This document shows, one piece after another, positions 1 through 7,365 of a stretch of 48,013 nt of DNA (its first letter is position 1; each line of letters begins with the position of its first letter). The stretch lies in the NCBI GenBank assembly GCA_003248075.1, contig QJYK01000087.1, forward strand, positions 1 to 48,013. The letters are read 5' to 3'. A program made the translations under genes and the position numbers. The notes under the pieces were generated by a model, which saw nothing but the letters and a program-made list of their open reading frames with translations, had not been told where the DNA came from and did not search any database. This stretch comes from Gemmatimonadota bacterium. GTDB taxonomy: Bacteria > Gemmatimonadota > Gemmatimonadetes > Longimicrobiales > Gaopeijiaceae.

Positions 1-641
1 GGCACCGCCGTGGCGTGGGCGTCTTGGAGCCATGTGCGTGCGACGGCTGCGTGACAGGAGCCGCACGTCTCGCCCTGGTTGGCGACGTATACTCGGGCCT
101 CGTGATCCGATGCCGGAAGCGTACGGTGCGCCTCATGGCACCCCACGCACGAGGTCGAGTCCGCGTGTGGGTCGGTCGGCGGCAGGCGGGGCTCGAAGTG
201 ACATCCCGCACAGGTGGCGCTCAGGCGACGCCGTCCGTCCGCGGTGTCGAGGTCGGAAACGGGGGCGACGTCGTGCACCCCATGGCATTCGGCGCAGTCG
301 GCGTTCCCCTCCTCGCTGTGGATCCCCTGCTGCCAGGCGGCGAGGGCGTCCTCGTGGCAGCGGGGACAGCCGATCGTGCTCGCGGTCGCCGGATGCGGGT
401 AGCGTCCCGCGAAGCCCGAATGGCAGTCCACGCAGCGCTGGTCGCGGTGCGCGGACGTCCCCAGGAGCGCCGCGGGGGCGTAGAGCTTCTCGGCGTCGGG
501 CAGGGTGGGCACGTGCTGTCGGAGTAGCTCCAGCTCGGCGTGACAGCGCTCGCACGAGGCCTGCGCCCACAGCGCCGGGGCAACGGCGGCGACCCAGGCG
601 AGGCAGAGCGTGGCGAGCGCGGCGCCTCGAATCGGGGACAC
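1..641 (-). CDS. Multiheme c-type cytochrome, C-terminus off the window edge
   Basis: Reading the minus strand from a GTG at 641 gives at least 213 residues that run off the left edge without a stop. A signal peptide (hydrophobic residues about 6-22, then AQA) is followed by seven CxxCH haem-binding motifs: CERCH, CVDCH, CPRCH, CAECH, CAGCH, CVGCH and CGSCH, with extra His residues that could be distal ligands. The product should be an exported periplasmic electron carrier. The start is chosen because a GAGAGGAGG ribosome site lies four bases upstream and the signal peptide begins at once. It sits 20 bases after the response regulator stop on the same strand, so it is probably the third gene of a kinase-regulator-cytochrome operon. 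The exact cytochrome family cannot be told from this fragment. Confidence 0.9.
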   Translation of the reverse strand, partial: MSPIRGAALATLCLAWVAAVAPALWAQASCERCHAELELLRQHVPTLPDAEKLYAPAALLGTSAHRDQRCVDCHSGFAGRYPHPATASTIGCPRCHEDALAAWQQGIHSEEGNADCAECHGVHDVAPVSDLDTADGRRRLSATCAGCHFEPRLPPTDPHADSTSCVGCHEAHRTLPASDHEARVYVANQGETCGSCHAAVARTWLQDAHATAV

Positions 642-661
642 GGCCCTCCTCTCGCCGGCCC

Positions 662-2017
662 TCACGTCTCGACTCCGTACTTCCGCAGTCGATTCCGGAT
701 CTGGTGGCGGCTCAGCCCCAGAAGCCTCCCGGCCTCGGTGCGATTCCCCTCAGCCCGGCTGAGGGCCTCCAGGAGCAGGCTGCGCTCCAGGTCGTCCAGG
801 TCGATGCCCTCCGGACCCAGTACGAGGCTCCCGGCCCCGCCAGGGGGCGTCGGGGAATGCGTGATCTCGGGGGGCAGGACTCCTTCCGAGATCGTCCGTC
901 CCTCGGTGAGCAGCACGGCGCGCTCGATGACGTTGAGGAGCTCGCGTACGTTGCCCGGCCACGTGTGCTGCTCGAGCATCTCCAGGGCCTCCGGCGAGAA
1001 CCCCTCCACGCGCTTGCCGAACTCCGCATTGAAGCGCTCGATGAACGCGGTGGCGAGGAGGGGAATGTCCGAGGCACGGTGTCTGAGCGGCGGGAGCTCG
1101 ATGGGGAGCACCCGGAGCCGGTAGAAGAGATCGGCGCGGAAACGACCCCCCGCGACCTCCTCCTCGAGCCGGCGATTCGTGGCGGCCACGATACGCACGT
1201 CGACCTGCAGGTCGTCGGTTCCCCCGACCCGTCGAAACGTCCGGTCCTCGATGAACCGGAGGAGCTTGCTTTGCACTCCGAGCGACAGCTCACCGATCTC
1301 GTCGAGGAACAGCGTGCCCCCCGCGGCGACCTCCACGAGCCCCCTCTTGAGCGCGCGCGCGTCGGTGAAGGCGCCCCTCTCGTGCCCGAACAGCTCCGAC
1401 TCCATGAGCGTCTCGGCCAGGGCCGAGCAAGTCACGTTGACGAATGGGCCTTCGGCACGGGGGCTCAAGCGGTGGATGAGGCGTGCCATCACGCCTTTTC
1501 CGGTCCCGGTCTCACCCAGGAGGAGCACGGTCGCAGAGCCCGCCGGCGCGACCCGCTCCGCGAGCTCGAGGGCCTGGCGCATGGCGGGACTCGTCCCGAT
1601 GACTTCACCGGACAGGCCCCGCTGTTTGCGCAGGGCGCGCACCTCCCGGCGCAGCCGTGTCCGTTCGAGGGTCGCCGCGAGCGTGGCCTCGAGGCGCTCC
1701 AGGGAAAACGGCTTCTCCAGGTAGTCCTGCGCGCCGAGCTTGAGCGCCTCCACGGCCGAGGTCACCGTCGCATGGGCCGTCATCATGATGCAAGGCACGT
1801 CCCCTTCCTGGGCCAGCTCCTGAAGCAGCTGGGAGCCATCACCATCCGGGAGGCGGATGTCCAACAGGGCCGCGTCGGGATGGGAGCCGGCGAGCACCCG
1901 CCTCGCCTCCGCGATCGTGCCCGCGCTCGAGACCGCGTAGCCCTGCCGGACGAGTCGGGCCGACACCACGTCCCGGATGAGGTCGTCGTCGTCCAACACC
2001 AGGATCCGCGGGCCCAT
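662..2017 (-). CDS. NtrC-family sigma-54-type response regulator
   Basis: A 451-aa three-domain regulator. The receiver domain (about 1-120) has the acidic cluster near 9-12, phospho-acceptor Asp53 in LLDIRLPDGD and Lys102. The AAA+ domain (about 137-375) has Walker A GETGTGKG at 168-175, Walker B TLFLDEIGEL near 235-244 and the sigma-54 contact loop at 215-220, which reads GAFTDA rather than GAFTGA. A Fis-type helix-turn-helix ends the protein (about 410-451). It should activate sigma-54 promoters when phosphorylated by the kinase just upstream, whose stop codon overlaps its ATG (ATGA). The downstream multiheme cytochrome suggests redox or respiratory control, which is inference from position. 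Confidence 0.95.
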   Translation of the reverse strand: MGPRILVLDDDDLIRDVVSARLVRQGYAVSSAGTIAEARRVLAGSHPDAALLDIRLPDGDGSQLLQELAQEGDVPCIMMTAHATVTSAVEALKLGAQDYLEKPFSLERLEATLAATLERTRLRREVRALRKQRGLSGEVIGTSPAMRQALELAERVAPAGSATVLLLGETGTGKGVMARLIHRLSPRAEGPFVNVTCSALAETLMESELFGHERGAFTDARALKRGLVEVAAGGTLFLDEIGELSLGVQSKLLRFIEDRTFRRVGGTDDLQVDVRIVAATNRRLEEEVAGGRFRADLFYRLRVLPIELPPLRHRASDIPLLATAFIERFNAEFGKRVEGFSPEALEMLEQHTWPGNVRELLNVIERAVLLTEGRTISEGVLPPEITHSPTPPGGAGSLVLGPEGIDLDDLERSLLLEALSRAEGNRTEAGRLLGLSRHQIRNRLRKYGVET

Positions 2018-3369
2018 CAGGCGACCCCTGCCACGGCTTTGCCGGTGAGGGGCAACGTGATGAGCACGGTCGTCCCTCGGCCGGGTCTGCTCGTCAACTC
2101 GAGCCCGCCACCGTGCGCGGACACGATGCGAGCGACCAGGGGCAGGCCGAGCCCCGTGCCCAACGGTTTTGTGGAGTAGAAGGGGCGGAGGGCCGCCTCG
2201 ACCTGGCCAGGATCGAGGCCGGGCCCGGTATCCGAGATCGAGATCTGCACGCGGTCCCCCGGGGCCCGGGTCGCCGACAGGGTGATCACGCCCCCGTCGG
2301 GCATCGCCTCCACCGCGTTGGCGAGTACGTTCACGACGGCCTGTCGCAGCCTGCGCGGATCTCCGGCCACGGCCAACGGTTCGCGGCCGTAGTCCCGGCG
2401 CAGCTCCACCCGCTCTCGTCCCGGGACGCCGGCGAGCTCCACCAGGGCCTCGTCCAGGAAGTCGGCCACGGCGACGTCCTCCGTCTCGAGCACCACGGGC
2501 TTCGCGAGCGCGAACAGGTCCTGCATGGTTTCCTGGAGGTGCTCGAGCTGGCTTTCGACAGCCCCGAGCATGCGCTTGCCTCCCGCGTCGAGGCTGTACT
2601 CTGCCTGGAGCACGTCCACAGCGGTGCGGATCGAGGCGAGGGGACGCTTGAACTCGTGCGCCATCTCTGCGGCCAGCTCGCCGACCTCGGCCAGCCCCTC
2701 CCGGGCCTCCAGGAGCCGATGGGTGTCGTCGGCCCGCTCCGTCGCTTCTCTCAGCATGACGTGCATGTGGTGCATCGGAGCCACCACCTCGCGCTCGAAC
2801 ATGGTGACCACCGCCACCGCCACGACCAGGAGGCTCACCGCCATGAGGCCGATGCCCAACCGAGCCCCTCGCTGCATGGCCGCGCGCGCGGCGGCGACCG
2901 AGAACTCCACCTCGAGGACCGCGGGCTCCGGGATGGAGAGTGGGAGGAAGACCCGCACGGATCCTTCGCGCTCGTCGGTCTTCACGAGCCCGCCTCGCGG
3001 AAGCTGATGGGCAGCGGGGATCCACACCGACGGGGTGCGGGAGCCTTCCTCGTACCGGTCCGACGACAGCAGGATGTCGCCCCCCTCGCCATAGACCCTG
3101 GCAACCGTCACGGCGCCATCGGCCTGCAGGAGGGCGAGGCTGTGGCGGGCGGGCTCCAGACGTCCGAGGCGGAGGGCGGATTCGACCGTGGCCTGGGTCG
3201 AGGCCGCGGCCAGGAGGGCCTGGTGCTGGGACGCGGCCAGCGCCTCGTTCTGCCAGTAGCGGAAGGAGAGATAGGTAGAGGCGCCGAGGACCGCCACGAC
3301 CGCGCCGACCAGCGTGACGAAGACCTTTCCGCGCAGGGGGAGGGACCGAAGTCGCGCCGCCCGTCTCAT
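2017..3369 (-). CDS. Membrane sensor histidine kinase (NtrB/AtoS-like)
   Basis: A 450-aa protein with two membrane segments (about 15-37 and 170-191) enclosing a periplasmic sensor region of about 130 residues. The H-box MAHEFKRPL (His238), an N-box NVLANAVEAM and the G-box SDTGPGLD followed by GTGLGLPL show a HisKA/HATPase_c kinase. The start at 3369 is preceded by GGAGG nine bases upstream, and the first membrane segment follows directly. It overlaps the NtrC-type regulator by four bases, which identifies its partner. The periplasmic domain was not assigned to a known family; its ligand is unknown. Confidence 0.93.
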   Translation of the reverse strand: MRRAARLRSLPLRGKVFVTLVGAVVAVLGASTYLSFRYWQNEALAASQHQALLAAASTQATVESALRLGRLEPARHSLALLQADGAVTVARVYGEGGDILLSSDRYEEGSRTPSVWIPAAHQLPRGGLVKTDEREGSVRVFLPLSIPEPAVLEVEFSVAAARAAMQRGARLGIGLMAVSLLVVAVAVVTMFEREVVAPMHHMHVMLREATERADDTHRLLEAREGLAEVGELAAEMAHEFKRPLASIRTAVDVLQAEYSLDAGGKRMLGAVESQLEHLQETMQDLFALAKPVVLETEDVAVADFLDEALVELAGVPGRERVELRRDYGREPLAVAGDPRRLRQAVVNVLANAVEAMPDGGVITLSATRAPGDRVQISISDTGPGLDPGQVEAALRPFYSTKPLGTGLGLPLVARIVSAHGGGLELTSRPGRGTTVLITLPLTGKAVAGVA

Positions 3370-3423
3370 GCTGCGCCGCCTCCGAAGCGGCAGGCCGATG
3401 GCCAAGGGGCGGAGGGTCTTGTG

Positions 3424-3442
3424 AAAAATAGTGCGAATTCGC
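3424..3442 (-). promoter_or_regulatory. Candidate kinase-operon promoter/operator
   Basis: The perfect 10-bp palindrome GCGAATTCGC (3433-3442) lies directly upstream, on the minus strand, of TATTTTTC (3423-3430), which resembles the TAnnTTTG -7 box known from Bacteroidota. It sits about 60 bases before the kinase ATG. The placement suits an operator next to a promoter. This is motif inspection only. Confidence 0.25.
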
Positions 3443-3526
3443 CCGGGGGGGTAGTCGGCTGAGCGGGATCGCGCAGATCCCTCGCGCGAAGCGGGCCTGG
3501 GCGCCGACACGGTGGGACAAAGCGAA

Positions 3527-3552
3527 CGGCCCCGACCGAACGGTCGGGGCCG
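3527..3552. terminator. Strong hairpin after the CPBP-like gene; also resembles the tetR operator
   Basis: Perfect 11-bp arms CGGCCCCGACC and GGTCGGGGCCG enclose a GAAC loop, 30 bases beyond the stop of the minus-strand membrane-protein gene. That position suits an intrinsic terminator, but no clear U-tract follows on the minus strand. The core GACCGAACGGTCGG (3534-3547) is identical to 14 bases of the palindrome in front of the tetR gene at 20680-20693, so it could instead or also bind that repressor. Confidence 0.5.
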
Positions 3553-3581
3553 GTGCGCGGATCGGGCCGCATCGCGGCGTG

Positions 3582-4754
3582 TCAGGCGAGGAAGAGCAGG
3601 GCGATCAATGCGGTCGCGTCCGCCACCACAGCCGTCGCGAATCCGCGCCGCCAGAAGAGGGCTCCGAAGACCGTCCCCGGGACCGCCACCGCCGCCACGA
3701 GAAACGTGACCGTGCGCGAGGCTGTGGGGAAGCCGAGCGATACGGCTCCGGGCGCGTACAGGGCGACCTGGACGGCTGCCGCAGCGAGCACCGCACCGAC
3801 TGCGGCACCGGTCTGACCGACCCTGCCCCAGCGAAGCAGGATCCACGCGACCGCCGTGACCACGCCGAGCCGCAGGAGCACCTCGTCGAGCAGCGCGTGG
3901 CCGACCGCGACCACCACCGTGCCTGCAGCCGCCGTGGGGGCTCCGGGGGCCGCGAACGGCGCGGTCAGCAGACCGACGGTGGCGCCGGCCAGGAGCCCGA
4001 CCAGCAGGTCGGCCGGCGTCCAGCGCCGTGGGGCCACGCTGCGCCGCGCGCCCACGTTGGGCAGCTGCCTCAGCAGCCAGAGCGCCCCCGTCACCAGCGG
4101 ACCCGCGACCCACACCGCCAGGGCGGCGGAGAGCAGGACGGCCCCGGTCTCGGTGAAGCGCACATGGGTGCCCCAGATCTCGGGGCGGTCGGCGAGGAAG
4201 GTGACGAGGAGCGCCGCGAAGCTGCCCGCGACCACCACGGTCCCCACCCTGTGCTCCTGCCAGCGGGCATAGGCGTTGCGCAGCGCGCGCCACGCGTGTC
4301 CGGCGGCGAACGCCAGGATCGTCGCGCTCGCGATCCAGCCGAGCCCCGAGCCGATCAAGGCCCCGGTCCGGCCCGTGTATCCCGCGATGAGGGTCATCGC
4401 CACCCACACGGCGGCGAGCCACGCGATCGCGAGACCCGGGACGGCGTACAGCCCGGCCAGCGCCAGGTCGCGCAACGCTGCCCGCGGAGACGTTCCGAAG
4501 GGGCGACCGAGGTAGCCCAGCGCTGCCCCGTGGAGCAGTCCGAGGATGGCCCCCGCGAGGAAGAGGACCGTCGCGTTCATGAACAGAGCGTGCCCGCTCA
4601 GGCGTCCGGACAGCGTCATCACGGCGACCAGAACGCCCCCGAGCGCCACGCCACCCCCCATGCCCGACAGGACCAGCGTGCGCCCATGGATCCCGATCGT
4701 CCGCGGTAGGGCCGTGCCGCGGGGCTCCTCCGAGTGGATCGTCGCCGCGCTCAT
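3582..4754 (-). CDS. Polytopic membrane protein, CPBP-protease-like C-terminus with altered active site
   Basis: A 390-aa, highly hydrophobic protein with roughly ten predicted membrane helices. Its last 120 residues follow the layout of CPBP (Abi) intramembrane proteases: DEVLLR at 290-295 stands where EExxxR is expected, and the later His-bearing helices read ALYAP and VADAT (Asp379) instead of FxxxH and AHxxN. The metal-binding His residues therefore seem to be missing. The start has AAGGAG seven bases upstream. It is separately placed from the transketolase upstream by a 243-base structured gap and from the kinase downstream by 212 bases, so it is probably monocistronic. Function is unknown; the CPBP relation is a pattern-level judgement. 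Confidence 0.75.
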   Translation of the reverse strand: MSAATIHSEEPRGTALPRTIGIHGRTLVLSGMGGGVALGGVLVAVMTLSGRLSGHALFMNATVLFLAGAILGLLHGAALGYLGRPFGTSPRAALRDLALAGLYAVPGLAIAWLAAVWVAMTLIAGYTGRTGALIGSGLGWIASATILAFAAGHAWRALRNAYARWQEHRVGTVVVAGSFAALLVTFLADRPEIWGTHVRFTETGAVLLSAALAVWVAGPLVTGALWLLRQLPNVGARRSVAPRRWTPADLLVGLLAGATVGLLTAPFAAPGAPTAAAGTVVVAVGHALLDEVLLRLGVVTAVAWILLRWGRVGQTGAAVGAVLAAAAVQVALYAPGAVSLGFPTASRTVTFLVAAVAVPGTVFGALFWRRGFATAVVADATALIALLFLA

Positions 4755-4869
4755 CGTCTGCTCCTTGTGTTCCGGAAGCCCGGTGCCTCCGTTTCGACGG
4801 AACAGAGGTTCAATGAGCGTGCCGTGGCGCCGTGCGCCGCCCTAAAACCATGATTAGCAGTCAGATCGT

Positions 4870-4899
4870 CCGTCTCGTCTCAGAAAACAGACGAGACGG
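4870..4899 (-). terminator. Hairpin after the transketolase gene
   Basis: Perfect 11-bp arms CCGTCTCGTCT and AGACGAGACGG with an 8-base loop, about 100 bases past the transketolase stop. It is the last of several stem-loops in this 243-base gap and probably ends the aminotransferase-transketolase transcript, although no strong U-run follows. Confidence 0.5.
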
Positions 4900-4912
4900 C
4901 AGACCCGCGGCT

Positions 4913-4976
4913 CCGCGCGAGGCTGCGCGGTCCGGACGCGCGAAAACGCGCACCCCCTCGGGGGAGGCCGGACCGC
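4913..4976. other. Nested inverted repeats in the gap after the transketolase gene
   Basis: An outer 9-bp stem (GCGGTCCGG 4927-4935 with CCGGACCGC 4968-4976) encloses GCGCG-AAAA-CGCGC (4938-4951) and a CCCC-CTCG-GGGG hairpin (4953-4964), giving a three-way junction. A competing 6-bp stem CCGCGC/GCGCGG (4913-4930) uses part of the outer arm. It may be a structured 3' end, a repetitive extragenic palindrome or an alternative terminator. Confidence 0.45.
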
Positions 4977-4997
4977 GGTCGCGGATCAGCGGGGGGG

Positions 4998-7328
4998 TCA
5001 GACCCGAGCGGCGCGGGCGTCCAGGTAGGCCCGGATGCCGCGGTACTGTCCGTCCCCGTCCAGGCCCGCTTCGCGGATGACGTCGTCCCCTGCGCCGCTC
5101 CCCAGATAATGACCCTTCTGGAAGGGGTGCATCGTGTGCGCCAGCCCGAGATCGGAACGGATCCAGCGGTACATCGTCTGGCGGGTGAAGCCAGTGATGC
5201 CCATCGCCTCGCGTGAGCGCTCGTCGTCGATGACGGTCGCCCTTTCGGCCTCCGACCTGCGGTCGAACAGCTCCGGGCTGGCCACGTACACCACCTCGAG
5301 GTCGACGCCGTCCTCGAGCAGGCGGGGCAACGTGTCCTGCACGAAGGCGAGGGTCACGCCGGATCCCTGGAGCACCACCGTGCCGTCCCGCGCTCCCGAG
5401 GCCGCCCGCAGGGTGTACACCCCACCTGCCGCGGCGGACGCCGGGGCGAGCCCGAGCCCCTCCCGGTCCAGCACGGGCTCGCTCGGCCGGGTGACGAAGG
5501 GCACGATCACGGCGGGCCGCGCGCGCAGCGCCGCGGCCATGAGGGGCCAGATCTCCTGGGGCTCCCACGGTGTCAGCGTGACCGCGGTGCCCTGCACGTA
5601 GTTCTCGATGTGGAGCTGCAGAGCCTGGGGGTCGGCATGGGTAGGCCCGTCCTCGCCCGTCTTCATCCCCGCGTGTCCGCACTGGAGGATGAAGGTCCGG
5701 TATGGTCCTGGCTCGACCTCCTGGCGCATCTGCTGGCTGATCGCGTGGACCCGAGACGGGATGTGGCCGAGCGGGCTGATGAAGGCCCCGTAGGAGGCGC
5801 CGGCCCCGATGTGCCGTCCGAATCCCGAGATCCCGGTCAGGATGCAGGAAAGGCCGTCCTCGCAGATCCCGCCCATGCTCAAGGAACGGCCGCCCGGGTT
5901 GTCGCGGGTATGGAAGAAGCCCGGGGGGAAGCCCTTCGCGCCTCCGGACACGGCTGTGGAGTCCAGGAGGTCGGCGGCTCCGAGCAGGATCGCCCCCTGT
6001 GAGGCGTGGTTCAGGTATCCCAGGACGGCTCCGAGCTGGGTTCGCAGCGGCGTCGCGTCGCCCACGAAGAGGCGGAGGTCCTCGGGAGTCTCCTCGGTGT
6101 TGGCCGCCACGAAGATCCGCTCGACGTCGGGCACGTCGGCGCGAGGCGTCCGGGCCCGCGCCTCGAGCCGCCCGGCGGCGTCGGCGAGGCGGCCTGCGAG
6201 CGCCACACACATGTCGCGCTCCTCCTCGACCTTCCCGCGGATGCGAGAGAGCGTATCCCAGTAACACTCCTCCACTTCGACGCGGTTCTTGGGGTCCTTC
6301 GGGGTCCGCAGCTCCCGAGCCTCCTCGCCGAACAGGGGCGCCATCGCCTCCCGCCACGCGTCTGCGCCCATCTTGTGGCCGCCTCCGTGGGACTTCTTGC
6401 CGGTGACACCGTACCTCCAGCCCTTCTCGGTGCGGTAGACGACCGCGGTCGGCTGGCCGTTGTCGAGCGTCAGCGCGCGCCGCTGTCCCGTCAGCACCAG
6501 CGCCATGTCGAAGCCGTCGGTGACGTGGATGACGTTCCAGTCGTGGAGGTAGAAGAACTCCATGGGGTCCCATTGGACGTACTCGCCCGGTGTGTCGCCC
6601 TCCCGGGTTACCCGATCCGAGTCGATGGAGGCCTGGTTCCAATCGAGATGGCAGATCAGGTTCGACAGCCCGGAGGCACCGGCCGACGCCACGGACTCGT
6701 AGACGCGGCCCGGGGTGAGGCCGCCCTCGCCCTCGATCATGTGCACGCGAGGCGCGTCACGGCCGTAGGTATCCGCGGCGGCGAAGGCCAATCCCGCCGA
6801 GCTGCCCACCCCCACGCCCGAGGGGCCCGTGGCCAGTCGCACGAAGGGCGTCATCGGCGTCGGGTGTCCGTCCAGGGGCTTCGATTCGAACCGCCTGAAC
6901 AGGGGCGTGTCGTGCGTCGGGTTCCGGCGAAAGCCGAGGAGGTCCTCCAGGCGCAGGCGAAAACGCCGCTCCGACGGCAGCAGCTCGGGACGACCGATGC
7001 GCGCGACCTCGTCCCGCAGCGCCCACATCCCATACAGACCCGTGGCCTTGTGGCCCGCGGCGAACGAGACCAGGTCCTGGTCGTCCCGTACGGGATCAGA
7101 GAGATCGTAGTCCAACCCATCGAACAGCAGCGCCGTGAGGATGTGCCCGGCGGAAACCGACCCGCCCGGGTGTCCCGACTGGTGGTAGTTGAACTGGGTC
7201 GCGACGATCGAGCGGTAGATCAGGTCGAAGCGCGTCATGTGGGCGCGTACTTCGGCCCCGGGGATGTCCTCGTCGGGCCGGTCGACCTCGATCCATTCAG
7301 CCCGGCGAGGGCCGAAGGCTCGGCTCAT
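4998..7328 (-). CDS. Transketolase-family enzyme, long form
   Basis: A 776-aa thiamine-diphosphate enzyme. The PP domain shows SGHPGGS (His53), AGHKATGLY (His93) and the cofactor motif GEG (200-202) ending at Asn231, a variant of GDG-N. The Pyr domain carries MGGICEDG with the conserved catalytic Glu, and a C-terminal transketolase domain follows. It should move two-carbon units between sugar phosphates in the cytoplasm. It is about 100 residues longer than ordinary transketolase and shorter than homodimeric pyruvate dehydrogenase E1, so the substrate is less certain than the family. It lies 37 bases downstream of an aminotransferase gene and probably shares its transcript. Confidence 0.85.
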   Translation of the reverse strand: MSRAFGPRRAEWIEVDRPDEDIPGAEVRAHMTRFDLIYRSIVATQFNYHQSGHPGGSVSAGHILTALLFDGLDYDLSDPVRDDQDLVSFAAGHKATGLYGMWALRDEVARIGRPELLPSERRFRLRLEDLLGFRRNPTHDTPLFRRFESKPLDGHPTPMTPFVRLATGPSGVGVGSSAGLAFAAADTYGRDAPRVHMIEGEGGLTPGRVYESVASAGASGLSNLICHLDWNQASIDSDRVTREGDTPGEYVQWDPMEFFYLHDWNVIHVTDGFDMALVLTGQRRALTLDNGQPTAVVYRTEKGWRYGVTGKKSHGGGHKMGADAWREAMAPLFGEEARELRTPKDPKNRVEVEECYWDTLSRIRGKVEEERDMCVALAGRLADAAGRLEARARTPRADVPDVERIFVAANTEETPEDLRLFVGDATPLRTQLGAVLGYLNHASQGAILLGAADLLDSTAVSGGAKGFPPGFFHTRDNPGGRSLSMGGICEDGLSCILTGISGFGRHIGAGASYGAFISPLGHIPSRVHAISQQMRQEVEPGPYRTFILQCGHAGMKTGEDGPTHADPQALQLHIENYVQGTAVTLTPWEPQEIWPLMAAALRARPAVIVPFVTRPSEPVLDREGLGLAPASAAAGGVYTLRAASGARDGTVVLQGSGVTLAFVQDTLPRLLEDGVDLEVVYVASPELFDRRSEAERATVIDDERSREAMGITGFTRQTMYRWIRSDLGLAHTMHPFQKGHYLGSGAGDDVIREAGLDGDGQYRGIRAYLDARAARV

Positions 7329-7365
7329 GATGTCTCCCTTCGGTGAATTACGGGTTTCTCGGGTC

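Noticed and set aside
32-2179. Long plus-strand open frame opposite the kinase-regulator genes (and others such as 7495-8904, 11660-13894, 26192-27787)
   Set aside because: Arg/Pro/His-rich translations without motifs, opposite genes with clear motifs. GC-rich sequence lengthens antisense frames.
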